DNA of 64,000 bases from Symbiodinium natans (taxonomy: Eukaryota > Sar > Dinophyceae > Suessiales > Symbiodiniaceae): positions 248,001-312,000 of the forward strand of contig CAJNDS010001369.1 of the NCBI GenBank assembly GCA_905221605.1, in the 5' to 3' direction. Under the pieces are notes generated by a model that was not told where the DNA came from, did not search any database, and saw only the letters and a program-made list of their open reading frames with translations. Of the stretch, positions 21,398 to 31,186 are shown in pieces. Made by a program: the position numbers and the translations under genes. Each line of letters starts with the position of its first letter. Within the stretch, counting starts at the first letter, position 1.

Positions 21398-22424
21398 CTG
21401 AGGCGCAGGTCCACGTGACTGATGATAAAGATGTAGCACAGCTTGGTGAGGAGCTTGTGCTCTCTTCTTCCGATGATGAGATCCCTGAAGGGGAGTCATC
21501 ACCGAAACACGTCCCGTGCTCGGCCTCAGTTCCGCCTCAGCCGCTTTCCGACAATCCCGAAGCTTTTGCGTCTCAGCTGCTCGAGAAGCCGTGGCTTGAG
21601 GCGAGCGATGTTTTGCAGCTTTTTGAGATGTTGCCAATGGCCGCGCCCCAGCGTGGAACTGAGGGCAAGGCTTTTGCTACCGGAGCGTTCGCTCGAGTCA
21701 AGGTTGGGTTGCGTACTAATGTTGCCGTTTTCCCTCAGGCGTCCCGCGTCTTTGCTTCATTCGTGCGCCAATCTGCCCCAGGACATAAGTTCACTTCAGT
21801 TGTGGTTTTTGAGGGGGTTCGCACTAAACCCCACCGTGATCAGCAGAACTCGTGTGTACCCAATTTGGTGGTTCCTTTGTCAAGTTTTGAGAAGGGTGAT
21901 ATTTGGGTGGCCACTGACTCTGGAACTGTCTCTCGACAGGTCAATGGCCAGCAGCAGAAGGGAGTTCTCTTGCCCGTGGGAGCCGGGCCCGTGCTCTTTG
22001 ATGCACGTCGTGCTCTGCATCTCACTGAGCCTTGGAAAGGCCGCCGTGTGGTCTTAGTGGCCTTTTCTATAGGTGCATTTTCAAGGCTGTCCAGTGAGGC
22101 TTCTGAACGCTTGTCTGCCCTGCAGTTTAACTTGCCAAACCAGCCCGATGCTGCTGCGTTCCAAGAGCGCCCGCAATTGCCGGTGCGTCTTCCCTGGCCG
22201 CCTCGATTGCCCCTCCTTGCATCTGCGCCTTCGGTTCCCGACATTCCTAAGCCGGCTGCTGGAGAGCCCTTGTTCTTGGAGCTATGTGCTGGTACTGCCA
22301 TGTTGTCGCGCTGCTTTCATGAGGTCGGCGTCCCGGTCATGCCCATTGACCACCAGCACAATCGGCACCTTCCGTTGGCTAAGGTGTGTAACCTCAGCCT
22401 CACTGAGGATTCGACCTGGGACTT
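21391..22424 (+). CDS. DIRS-1 Pol part 1: dioxygenase-like domain and methyltransferase motif I
   Basis: In frame with gag after the TGA; the first possible internal start is a GTG at 21415 and no ATG opens it, which favours readthrough. Counting from 21415: an acidic leader, then a 2OG/Fe(II) dioxygenase-like domain with HRD (H140, D142), distal His202 followed by PWKG, and Arg210/211. A methyltransferase-like domain then starts with FLELCAGTAML (about 287-297), the SAM-binding motif. The domain is cut here by copia-2 and resumes at 43095 in the same frame once the 5-bp duplication is counted once. Confidence 0.8.
21780..22080 (+). other. 2OG/Fe(II) dioxygenase-like domain in DIRS-1 Pol
   Basis: Metal ligands HRD (21832-21840) and His (22018-22020), then PWKG and an Arg pair. 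The PWKG after the distal His matches the copia-1 domain, so one family of oxygenase has moved between two retroelement orders. Confidence 0.68.
22420..22424 (+). repeat. copia-2 target-site duplication, left
   Basis: GACTT, repeated at 43090-43094 directly after the 3' LTR. Five base pairs is the usual copia length. Confidence 0.92.
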
Positions 22425-22558
22425 TAACAAACATTTCACTTTTCATGCCCGACTGTATATAGGCTCAAGCACCGCCCCTCGTGGAGCGCCGCGAGTAGAG
22501 AAAAGTGCGAGGAGAACTTGTGTTCTAGGAAAGGTTAAGAGTAGCCTTTAAACTTTTA
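22425..22558 (+). repeat. copia-2 5' LTR
   Basis: 134 bases, identical to 42956-43089. Contains TATATA at 22456-22461 followed by GGCTCAAGC, a plausible start region. Very short for an LTR. It inserts after the second base of a DIRS-1 Phe codon. Confidence 0.93.
22456..22461 (+). promoter_or_regulatory. possible TATA element in copia-2 LTR
   Basis: TATATA in a GC-rich LTR, present in both copies. Dinoflagellates are thought to use TTTT-type boxes more than TATA, so this is tentative. Confidence 0.35.
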
Positions 22559-22575
22559 TGGTAGCGGAGCTGTTG
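22559..22575 (+). promoter_or_regulatory. copia-2 primer-binding site
   Basis: TGGTAGCGGAGC directly after the 5' LTR, close to the complement of the 3' end of initiator methionine tRNA (TGGTAGCAGAG in many eukaryotes). Copia elements commonly use this tRNA or a fragment of it. Confidence 0.6.
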
Positions 22576-22852
22576 GCAACGGCCAGCAGCTGAAGAAGCA
22601 GATCCAGGGAAAGAAGGTAAGCCCAGCCAGAGGGCTGGCAGCCAGCTAGCGAGCTGGAAGAAAGAAAAGGAAAGCAGGAGTTAAGGTTTCTCAACTATGC
22701 CCTGCGAAGGTAGAAGTTCGTTTTCCGGTGGGCGTTATCACCGGAGGAAATTCGGAAAGAAGTCAAGAAGACAGCAAGAGTTAAGGTTCATTAACTACGC
22801 CTTGCTGAAGCTGAAGGAAACAGGAGTTAAGGTTCATTAACTACGCCCTGTT
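22569..22852 (+). ncRNA. structured RNA leader of copia-2 with seven hairpins
   Basis: Perfect or near-perfect stems: 22569-22590 (AACG loop, 9 bp with one G-U), 22623-22638 (AGAG loop), 22642-22657 (AGCG loop), 22674-22705, 22724-22745 (TCCGGTG/CACCGGA), 22773-22806 and 22819-22852. Hairpins 4, 6 and 7 share a GTTAAGGTTCATTAAC-like core, while their outer stems differ in a paired way (GCAGG/CCTGC, AGCAAG/CTTGCT, AACAGG/CCTGTT). Such covariation suggests selection on RNA shape, for example for packaging, dimerisation or translation. Confidence 0.65.
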
Positions 22853-22925
22853 GGATCAGTAGAGAAAAAGAAGGTGAAGAAGAAGGAGCCTTGAGTCTGG
22901 ACGACTTGCCTAGATCGTCAGAACA

Positions 22926-25796
22926 ATGGCGGAACAACAAAGAAACTTTGAAGCAATGTTGGCTGGCATTGGCCAGGCCACCGAAGCTCTAGGAAGAGTT
23001 GCGAGCCAAACAGCGACTCAGCAACAACAGCTGACAGAAGCAATGCAAAGGCTTACTGAGGCAGCTAGCCAAGGTGCTGCCCAAGCTGCGAGGAACTCCC
23101 CGAGAAGTGTGGGAGGTGAAGGAGCGCCAAGGGCGCAACCCTCAGGTGTCCCGTTCGACACCGGAGGAAAGATCTTGAAGCCGCCAGAAGTGTTCAACCC
23201 GGCAACATTGGAAGAAGAAGTCTCTCAATGGAGTGACTGGAGTTTCGCCTTTAAGAATTTTCTAGCATTCATGGACTATGAGTTCTTGGCAGACCTGAAG
23301 AAAGCTGAAGCATCAACGGATGTGTTGGACATCGAGGACGACATCGATGGATTTTATGCAGCAAGCGAAGGACGAAAGATACGAGGAATGAAGCTGTATT
23401 CCGTCTTGAGCAGCTACTTGAAGAATCGCCCGTTGAAGGTGCTAAGAAGTATCGACAACATGGATGGATTCGAAGTCTGGAGGCGACTCACAATGGAGCT
23501 CGAGCCATCCTCAAGATCTAGAAGTCTGGCAATGGCCCAAGCCTTGGTAGGATTCCCTGCAATGGCAAAGGGAGCTAGCCTGATGGATGATGTCCTTACG
23601 TTCGAGAAGCTGGTCAATGAGTACGAGAAGTTATCGACAACGAAGTACGATGACAATCTGAAGATCGGAACGTTGCTGAAGGGCATCCCGCAGAATCTGA
23701 AGCAGCACATCATGGTAGGAATCAATGAGAAGACAAGCTACAACGATTTGAGAACGAAACTGCTACAGTACGAACGAAGCAACCAAACGTGGTCTGCTGA
23801 GAACATCCTGGGATCGTTGAGCGTTCAGGCCCCAGGAACAAGTTCAAGCTCCAAGGAGTACCAAGGACCGATCCCAATGGAGATCGACCGTCTGAAGGGA
23901 AAAGGAAAACATGACAAAGGAAAAGGAGGATACAAAGGAAGCTACAAAGGAAAAGGGAAGTTTGAGAAAGGAAAAGGAAAAGGAAAAGGAAAAGATAGAA
24001 AAGGCGGAAGAGGAAGAGGTCGCGGCAAAGGCCGTGGCAAAGGACGAGGAAGGTTTGTGAGGCAAGTGGAGAGTGGTGGCTACGGAAGTCAAGGAAAAGG
24101 TTCAGGTGGAAAAGGATCAAGATCTGGTGTAGAATGCTACAAATGCGGAAAGTATGGTCATTTCGCATCAGAATGTTGGACGTCAGGAAAAGGAGGAAAG
24201 GACTCCGGAAAAGGAGGAAAGTCAAAAGGAAAGATGCGACAAGTACGTGAAGGCGAAGAAGATTGGAACCAAGATCAAGAATGGTCAAGTGGTGTGTGGA
24301 ATGCACCATCACAGTCAAGTACCAGTTCACAGCCAAGCCAGTACCGAAGTCAAGAGCAATCGCAAGTGCGAGTTGCACAAGCTGCAAAAGGGAGTGAACA
24401 AGTGAGAAGAGTCAATGAAAGGTCGATGACAAGAATCGAAGAAGTTGAGGAAGAAGACGATGAGGAGGTCGTAGACCTGATCGAGATGTTTCGAGAATGG
24501 GGGAACAAGCCCCACGCAAGAACGGTGAAGGTGAAAGAAGTTCAAGTGTTCGACATAAGCCAGGGAGATGAAGAGCTGAACGAGTTGGACGAGTACCAAA
24601 TGTGGTATGAAGAAGATCGACCAGAAGTCAAACAGGAATCGGTTGAGAATCCAAGTCCAAGTCCAAGTCCAAGTGCCCAAGAAGAAGATCGACCAGAAGT
24701 CAGACAGGAATCGATTGAGAATCCAAGTCCAAGTCCAAGTGTCCAAGAAGCAAGTAAGGATCGAGTACGAACGGTTCGGTTACCAGGGTATGAGGACTTG
24801 ATCGAAGTTGTCCTAGACAGTGGAGCAGACTGCCATGTCTTGCCGTTAAGCTACTACAGCGAAGACCTCGGAGAAGTGGAACTTCCAGCACTGAAGATGG
24901 TCATCACGGATGCACAAGGGAACGCAATCAGAACGACTGAAGCGAGGACCAACATAACGTTCGAATTCCAAAGATCCGATGGAAAGGTGATTAAGGTCAA
25001 GGACACCGCCGTGTTTGGTCAAGTGACCCAACCGCTGTTCGCAGTGGGGAAGCTGTACAAAGTCGGATGGGGCATCGAGCCCCAGGATGCATACAGCGCT
25101 TTCCTGACAAAGCTAGTGAAGAGGAGGAATGGAACGTCGGTATCATATGTCCCGATAAGGTTTTCAAGGAACTCAACGGTGACGGACCTTAGGATCTACC
25201 GAGCGGTAATGGAAAATGGACGAGACGATGTTCCAATCTCAATCAGGAAACTTACTCTGACAAAGGAACTGAAAGATGACATAGAGAATGGCAAGTACGA
25301 AGAAGGTTGGTTTTATCTCACTGACGGACGGCCAGTGAGAATCGACTGGGACGTGAACACGACGTACAGCCTTGGACGAGACGAAGGAAAGGTGTTCAAT
25401 TTCAGAACCACACTGAGAACGCGATACGAAGAAGAACAAATAGTCTGGGAAGAAATGGAATTTCATGAGTGTGCCGAGGAGTGGAAAGACAAAGGCACAA
25501 CGGTCATAGTACCAGAGATCGAGAAAGCAGTGGTCATCACGATCATGGAAAGATTTCCGAGAAGTGTTGAAGATTACGGAGAGTACAGTAGTCCGTACAA
25601 GAGAAAGGAACCAGAAGAAAAGCGTGATGTGGAAATGGAACCACAAGAGCAGGACGACTTATGGAAAGGAAGATCAGAAAAGGAGTTGCAGCGAGAGATT
25701 GAAAAAGGAATCGAAGAATTGGAACAAGCGCCAAGTTCTGGGTTCGCACCAGGACCGCATATGCAAGAAGAGAACGATGAGAGTGAGCGAAAATGA
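22926..25796 (+). CDS. copia-2 Gag-protease
   Basis: 956 residues from ATG at 22926. Residues 70-300 form a copia Gag core (ILKPPEVFNP, WSDWSFAFKNFL, then a helical region). A long Lys/Gly-rich tract (about 320-400) leads into one CCHC knuckle, CYKCGKYGHFASEC at 404-417. A Pro/Ser/Glu segment holds an internal tandem duplication (EEDRPEVKQES/EEDRPEVRQES, 24607-24750). The aspartic protease active site is VVLDSGADCH with Asp631. The stop overlaps the next ATG as ATGA (25793-25796), so integrase could be made by reinitiation or a -1 shift. The frame is intact. Confidence 0.93.
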   Translation: MAEQQRNFEAMLAGIGQATEALGRVASQTATQQQQLTEAMQRLTEAASQGAAQAARNSPRSVGGEGAPRAQPSGVPFDTGGKILKPPEVFNPATLEEEVSQWSDWSFAFKNFLAFMDYEFLADLKKAEASTDVLDIEDDIDGFYAASEGRKIRGMKLYSVLSSYLKNRPLKVLRSIDNMDGFEVWRRLTMELEPSSRSRSLAMAQALVGFPAMAKGASLMDDVLTFEKLVNEYEKLSTTKYDDNLKIGTLLKGIPQNLKQHIMVGINEKTSYNDLRTKLLQYERSNQTWSAENILGSLSVQAPGTSSSSKEYQGPIPMEIDRLKGKGKHDKGKGGYKGSYKGKGKFEKGKGKGKGKDRKGGRGRGRGKGRGKGRGRFVRQVESGGYGSQGKGSGGKGSRSGVECYKCGKYGHFASECWTSGKGGKDSGKGGKSKGKMRQVREGEEDWNQDQEWSSGVWNAPSQSSTSSQPSQYRSQEQSQVRVAQAAKGSEQVRRVNERSMTRIEEVEEEDDEEVVDLIEMFREWGNKPHARTVKVKEVQVFDISQGDEELNELDEYQMWYEEDRPEVKQESVENPSPSPSPSAQEEDRPEVRQESIENPSPSPSVQEASKDRVRTVRLPGYEDLIEVVLDSGADCHVLPLSYYSEDLGEVELPALKMVITDAQGNAIRTTEARTNITFEFQRSDGKVIKVKDTAVFGQVTQPLFAVGKLYKVGWGIEPQDAYSAFLTKLVKRRNGTSVSYVPIRFSRNSTVTDLRIYRAVMENGRDDVPISIRKLTLTKELKDDIENGKYEEGWFYLTDGRPVRIDWDVNTTYSLGRDEGKVFNFRTTLRTRYEEEQIVWEEMEFHECAEEWKDKGTTVIVPEIEKAVVITIMERFPRSVEDYGEYSSPYKRKEPEEKRDVEMEPQEQDDLWKGRSEKELQREIEKGIEELEQAPSSGFAPGPHMQEENDESERK

Positions 25797-27744
25797 AGAT
25801 CGGAGGAATTGAGCTTACACCAGCAAGTACGATAAAGCAGTTGAGAAATGCTTGCGAGTTCCTCAAGATAGGAAAGACAGGAAGTAAAGCTCAAATTTGG
25901 CAGAGACTGAAAGAAGCTGTAGCGTCAAACAAGATGAAGGAACTAGTCGAAATCTCGAAAGGACTAGAGGTTGAGTTCTCAAGAGAGCCAGATGGAGAGA
26001 AACGACCGGAAGCGCCGAGCGATGAAGAAAGAAAGAGACACGAGCTGACACACTTACCGAAGGCAGACTGGTGTGAATGTTGTTCGGCAACAAGAAGTAG
26101 AGAAGATGATTTCAAGATAACAGAGAAGAAGTATGAAGCGTCGTTGGTAAGCATGGATTTCAAGTTCACCGGAACGAGGAACGAAGAAGATGCAAAGGAT
26201 GTGAAAGATGCATTGTGCATAAGTTTGGTCATGGTGGACCAAGAGACAAAGTTTGTCCACGCAATTCCAGTGCAGAGTAAGGAGGTGACAAACTATCTGG
26301 TGGAAGAAGTTTGCAGAGTGTTGATGCTAATGCAGCCGAAAGTAATCCTGAGGACAGACACCGAACCAGCGATGATTGCTTTGAGAAAGAAGGTGCAGAC
26401 GATAAGGAAAATGCAGAAGCTTGAGACAGAGATCCAAGATGTTGCACCAGACACGCACCAAGGAGCGCAAGTTGAAAGATGGGTACAAACAGTGAGGAAC
26501 TTATCTAAGACGTTGGTGTATGGAGTGGAGAAAGAAGCGAAGGTAAAGATCACGAGCGAAAGTACACTGTATCCATGGGCACCGAGACATGCAGCATTCC
26601 TACTGAACAGGTTTGTTGTACAACAGGGGAAAACCCCGTTCGAGTTGGTATTTGACCGTGAGTACAAAGGAACGTTGGTCCCATGGGGTAGTGTGGTTGT
26701 GGCGAAACCACTACCGAAGACAAAAGAGAAAGGTGAAGCATGGAAGAAAGGAATCTTCGTTGGAAAAGATATGGTTTCGAACATGAATCTGGTGAGCACC
26801 AGAAGTGGAATCATCAAAAGTCGGACAATGAGACAATGTTCGCCAACGTTTGAAGTGGAAACATTAGCAAATGCATGCGGAACGCCGTGGAACTATAGTC
26901 AAGAGCAGTTGACAGGACGGTCGAAGCAGCCGAAGAGGCTGCCGCCATCAAGTGGAATTGAAGTGGCGCCGATCGAAGGACCGCCCGTACAAGTCCCGAG
27001 AACTCCAGCAGTTGGTCTGGAGACACCACAGTATAGCCCAACAGCATCGGAAAGACCAAGTGATGCAATGGCGTCTGATCCACCGACAAGTGATGATGAT
27101 GACAATGACGAAGATCCCGGCGAAGGCCAAAGAAGTTCTGAAGCAAGTAGCAGGAAAGGAGCAGCGGCAAGGAAAAGAGATGAAGCAAGTATGACCTCGG
27201 GTGAAGCCGAGGAAGAAGAGCCGGAAGGCACGAGCAAAAGAGAGCTCGAAGGAGCAGCCGCAGAAGAACCTGAAGCCACAAGGCCGAGAGTCGACGAAGG
27301 AAGCGGACAAGTTGAAGAAAGACCTGAGAAGATCCAAAGAGGAGAACCCTCAGGAACGGTGAGAAGGATAATGGCCACAAGAAGTGTGCAAGAAGTTGCG
27401 TCATTTCTCAGGAAGGATTTGCCGAAGTACCATGACGACGAAGAGGTAGAGTTGGAAGAGTTTGACGGACTCGAAGTCGAGTTTGAAGAGCCTGAAGAGG
27501 AAAGAAGTTCAGAGCTCGGAGAAGACGAAGAGTTCGAGGAAAGCATGCCAAGGTGGTCAAACAAGTTCGAAGATGGACCTCCGAAGTTGGACGAAGATGA
27601 GCTGACGAAGGTCGACATTGTGTCAAGAGAGCACGAGATAAGCCGACTCACAGAGATGAAAGTCTTGAAAGAGCTGCCTGAAGGCACAAGTGTGAGCAAC
27701 TACAAGTACCTTTCAACCAAAGTTGTCTACGATTGGAGGCATCG
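25793..27744 (+). CDS. copia-2 integrase polyprotein, 5' part before the DIRS-2 insertion
   Basis: A SAP-like N terminus (GSKAQIWQRLKEAV) is followed by an integrase zinc region (LTHLPKADWCECC) and a DDE core: MDFKFTG, LRTDTEPA and QGAQVERWV. Then comes a long acidic, probably disordered linker rich in Glu and Ser (about 330-570). The RT begins with the conserved STKVVYDWRH and is cut at 27744. The frame resumes at 38870 and completes the conserved RT start without missing residues. The ORF as read in place ends at 27775 inside DIRS-2. Confidence 0.92.
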
Positions 27745-28001
27745 GTATCGTTCTTCGAATGCCTGGAGAAGATAGAGCTTTATTGTTCAAAGGAAACAAC
27801 ATCAAAATGTTGTGGTGAACAAAACATTTGCTTGTTGTTTCAGTGCTTGCCTTTTTGCACAACTTATTTCCAACGCTTGATCAGTTTTATGCTTGTTCAT
27901 GCAGGATTTGTATTTACTTATACACCCGTCGCAGCGGGACCTCTCAGAGGGCAGGATGCCCGGAAAGTGCTCTTAGAAGCTGATAGATTGTTTTCGAAAA
28001 A
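27745..28001 (+). repeat. DIRS-2 split direct repeat A1
   Basis: 257 bases, identical to A2. Ends with the palindrome TTTTCGAAAA, also found at the end of the DIRS-3 A repeats. Confidence 0.94.
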
Positions 28002-28019
28002 GGGGGGTTAGCTTGAGCC

Positions 28020-28286
28020 ATGGCAGATGGTGCAGCTTCGGAGCCCCAGACACCGTCCTCTAGTGGGACTGGCGCAGTCAGTTTGGTGCATCGGCATGTG
28101 GTTGATGTGCATGCTATGTGTGAAAGGCATCAAGATGAACTTGGTGAACTCAGTCGAGCCCTTGAAGACATATCCAGTCGCTTGCGTGTGTTGGAAGCAC
28201 GTGTTCAACAAAGTGATGCACGCTTATCTTGGCTGGAGTCGTTCGTGAGACGTTTTCGATCAGCTTTCCATGCTCTTTTTCCATGA
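28020..28286 (+). CDS. DIRS-2 small coiled-coil ORF
   Basis: 88 residues from an ATG 18 bases after A1. Residues 28-75 have heptad-like Leu/Val spacing (LGELSRALEDISSRLRVLE) and should form a coiled coil. Family not recognised. It may help Gag or recombinase assembly, but that is only a guess. Confidence 0.5.
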   Translation: MADGAASEPQTPSSSGTGAVSLVHRHVVDVHAMCERHQDELGELSRALEDISSRLRVLEARVQQSDARLSWLESFVRRFRSAFHALFP

Positions 28287-28467
28287 GCTGGAGACAGTAT
28301 GAGCCTGGCCCTGAGTGCTGCTCATTTCTTTCCGCAGTTTTTATGTGGAGCAGGGACACGTGTTTTGCACCTCGTGTTTTTCTTTGAGGCTCGAAGTGCT
28401 TCAGGGGGTTGGTACTTATGACTGCCCTCAGGGATTCGTTAGCCCGTCATATTGACGAAATCATCCC

Positions 28468-28935
28468 ATGGAAGACTCCACTGTGGAGACTCATGCAGAT
28501 CGTCCTTTCAGCTTCTGTGAATATGATAGAGTTGCTTTGTGGGAGATTGATACGAAAATTATGGAACATCATTCTCGTCTTCGCCGATGTTTACAACACA
28601 TTGCATCTTTGGAAGGTGACGTTCGCAAGGCTCGCGAGTCATTTTTGACGTTTCAGAGTCAGCAACAGACATCAACGTCAGTTCTTGGCTGTGATGTCGA
28701 ACAGCTCTTTCAGGCGATCCACGCTTTGCGACACATGGTTGAGCTGCAGTTTGATTTACTTAGGCACCTTCAGGAGTCATTCCGACTTCATGCAGACATG
28801 ATGGTGTGGTCCCTGACGATCGACGGGATCAGGATGTACAACCGGGAGCCCATGCCTCCACCTCAGTTCCCATCGTTAGCGATTCGCATGAGGCATTTCA
28901 GGCCTGGCCGGAGGCCTGGTCCGTACTCACCATGA
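28468..28935 (+). CDS. DIRS-2 second small helical ORF
   Basis: 155 residues from ATG at 28468. Helical, heptad-like middle (HHSRLRRCLQHIASLEGDV, later VELQFDLLRHLQESFRLH) and a basic, Pro-rich end. It resembles the preceding ORF in style and may be a diverged duplicate. Function unknown. Confidence 0.45.
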   Translation: MEDSTVETHADRPFSFCEYDRVALWEIDTKIMEHHSRLRRCLQHIASLEGDVRKARESFLTFQSQQQTSTSVLGCDVEQLFQAIHALRHMVELQFDLLRHLQESFRLHADMMVWSLTIDGIRMYNREPMPPPQFPSLAIRMRHFRPGRRPGPYSP

Positions 28936-29666
28936 CTGGCGAATTCGAGAAAGATGTGACTGTCCATAGACGAAACCTTGTCAGAAAGGGCAAGAGAAAA
29001 CAGTGCATCGGTTTGACTTTGGCCGAATGCTGGCAAACCTTATATGTTCGAGCACTTGTAGAGACCATTTTTACTCATGTTGTTCTGGTTAACATCAGGA
29101 TACCTGTAATACCGTTGGATCGTGGCGTCTGCGATGTTGGCGGCCCTGAGCTCAGAGTGCTTGATACATTCGGGTGCAGATCTCCCCTCGGGCCTAGTTG
29201 CCTGTTGTCGAGGCTTTGGGTTGGGTACGTTGTTTTGGTTAGAGGAGAAGTGCATTTGTTTGGCAACCTCACGACAAATGACAGACGTATGTGCATCGAG
29301 ATGCAGTGCAGTGTTGGAGAATCGTTTTGGGACTTGTTTTTCTGTGCAAGCTTGATCACACGACCTAGGTCGTGTTTTCGATTCTGAGCCGAAAGCTCGA
29401 GCCAGAAGTGCTCTCATGAGAAGTATAGAGCCCAAGAGGGCCGGCCGAGAAGGGCCGTGCAGCCACGTGACGTGTATCAACACGGAAAGGAAGGATCAGC
29501 ACCGCAGAGTATCGGTGGTAGACACAGATGTGGTCATTGCAGCAAGTGTTCGTGCATTATTTGTTTTTCTTTGGCCCAAAACCTTAGTTCGTGGCGAGAC
29601 TCGCCGGGGCATTTTTGTGCAGGAGCACGGAACCTGTGACACGAAGGCAGGTGCCTGGTGGGTCAG
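28936..29666. other. DIRS-2 spacer, no gene supported
   Basis: About 730 bases. Overlapping open frames on both strands (for example 28806-29387 plus and 29040-29483 minus) show no domain or codon pattern that I trust. Confidence 0.4.
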
Positions 29667-30060
29667 ATGTACCCATGGCCTTTGATGCCTCCTTTTGGGA
29701 CGGATTCCCGGGGCAGACGCCGTAGGCGCCGTAGCAGCTCAGACTCGCGCTCAAGAGAGCGAACGAGAGATCGTTCAAGGGGTCGGCGTGGGTCCAGGAG
29801 GACGGAACGCAGCCGTGGGAGCACCCCACCCCGCCGCGAAACGGTGCCACCACCCATGCCACCACCACCCGCGTTGCCTATGGCAAGCCCAGGGCATGTA
29901 TGGCAACAGGTGCCGGTGATGCAGCAACCGGCCTTGATCGGACCAGGGGGCAATGTGCAAGAGACACCCTCCAGTTGGAGAGACAGTTGGAAGTCTCAGT
30001 CTCAATGGAAGAAACCCCAACGGCCATGGAACAAGTGGCAGAGTGAGAATTGGAAGAAAG
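29667..30060 (+). CDS. DIRS-2 Arg/Ser-rich ORF, probably the N-terminal part of the next ORF
   Basis: ATG at 29667. The first 60 residues are an RS-type run (RRRRRRSSSDSRSRERTRD), then a Pro/Met stretch and a Trp-rich segment (SWRDSWKSQSQWKKPQRPW). At about 30057, within GAAGAAAG, sensible sequence passes to the -1 frame. The frame itself stays open to 30632, but the later part looks out of frame. Either a -1 frameshift signal or a lesion joins it to the next ORF. Confidence 0.5.
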
Positions 30061-30967
30061 CAAGCCTCAGGAGAGGCCGGCTGCGAGTTATGATGTTAAG
30101 GAGGCCACACCTGAGGAAATCAGGGCGGCCGAAGCCCGAAAGGCAGCTGCCGATAAGGCAGGACAAGAGGAGCTCTCCCTGGAAGATGAAGAAGCTGATG
30201 ATGGGGAATACCTCAAAGCCCTATGGGAGTCGGCCAACACGGCAGCTTGGGCTGCCACGGATCGACCCCTCAGCGCACGGGAGTTGGTCGAGAAGGGGCA
30301 GCTTGAGCCCTGGTGGAAGTACCCGTGGAACAAGATCGCGGCCCAATTTGCCGAGGCCTCGGAGTACAAGCCCCATATGTCCCACCTTTCGGTGCCTGAT
30401 GCAGTTGCTGGCAGAATGGCCACGATTATGGGGGCCTTCCGGCATTACGGACGTCCCTTGGAGGGCGATGGTGATCTTGCCCAAAAGGTTGGGCCGGAGA
30501 TGTTCACTTTTGATGTCCCGGGCCAGAACGTTTTGTTCGTGGGATGCAACATCAAGGGGCCGAGCTTTGTCCATGATCCCAACTATGCCAACCAGGCCAC
30601 GATGTGTCATGGCACAAGTTTTGCCTCGGTGATTGGCGTGGCCCAATGTGGAGAAATCACTGTGGGGGACAATCGTGAAGACGGTTTCCCGGCTTATGGA
30701 TTTTCTGCTCGGGGTGCCCTCGTGGGGTACTCGAAAGATTCCATGGTGGCTGCTGTGAAGAAGACAGCGAGCCGGGCTAAGTCCCTCGGAGGGGCTATGT
30801 TGGTGGTGGAAGCTGAGCTCCCGGGTCCCACTCCTCAGGTGGAAGGTGGGCACGATTACCTCCACTCGGCATGCCGAGACTCGGGCTCGGTACGCTCGGG
30901 TGAGCATTTTCTGCTCTCGCCCAAGCATGTTGTGCTTCGCGGCATAGCAGTGGGGTGGCCTCGCTGA
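30050..30967 (+). CDS. DIRS-2 accessory protein, possible ADP-ribosyltransferase fold
   Basis: 305 residues; the start is uncertain since it probably continues the RS-rich ORF. The first 60 residues are acidic and Ala/Glu-rich. The second half has MCHGTSFASVIGVAQCGEI, then AYGFSARGALVGYS. A conserved HGT followed by a helix ending in G-I and then a G/Y-F-S strand is the outline of PARP/Tpt1-type ADP-ribosyltransferases. This match is by eye and weak. An unrecognised domain is equally possible. It lies between A1 and the YR gene, where DIRS-3 also has an extra ORF. Confidence 0.45.
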   Translation: MEESKPQERPAASYDVKEATPEEIRAAEARKAAADKAGQEELSLEDEEADDGEYLKALWESANTAAWAATDRPLSARELVEKGQLEPWWKYPWNKIAAQFAEASEYKPHMSHLSVPDAVAGRMATIMGAFRHYGRPLEGDGDLAQKVGPEMFTFDVPGQNVLFVGCNIKGPSFVHDPNYANQATMCHGTSFASVIGVAQCGEITVGDNREDGFPAYGFSARGALVGYSKDSMVAAVKKTASRAKSLGGAMLVVEAELPGPTPQVEGGHDYLHSACRDSGSVRSGEHFLLSPKHVVLRGIAVGWPR

Positions 30968-31186
30968 CAGGGTGAGCCGGACCCTTAGTATGAACAGCAC
31001 AGGATGCAGCGATCAGGCAGATCGGAAACAATTCATTTTGCACATGTGAGTGTTTGCACACGTGAGTGTTGTGTCGCTGCACATGCATCCAATGCGCCAG
31101 CAGGGATAACTCACTTTGTTGTTTTGTGATGGATCGGCTCAGTATTCATGTAGCATCTGGGGACTGGCTGATTGGTATTCCTCGTC

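Noticed and set aside
22462-22469. GGCTCAAG in the copia-2 LTR, and another in the telomere-like block near 8803
   Set aside because: An 8-mer is expected by chance about twice in 64 kb on two strands; neither sits at an element end like the LINE case.
22674-22852. short evenly spaced repeats resembling a CRISPR array
   Set aside because: Only three units, in a eukaryotic element leader, with compensated stem changes; an RNA structure explains them.
26899-27699. 266-residue minus-strand Ser-rich ORF
   Set aside because: Antisense of the acidic linker after the copia-2 integrase.
30221-31000. 259-residue minus-strand ORF
   Set aside because: Lies opposite the DIRS-2 accessory protein; no motif and no element on the minus strand.
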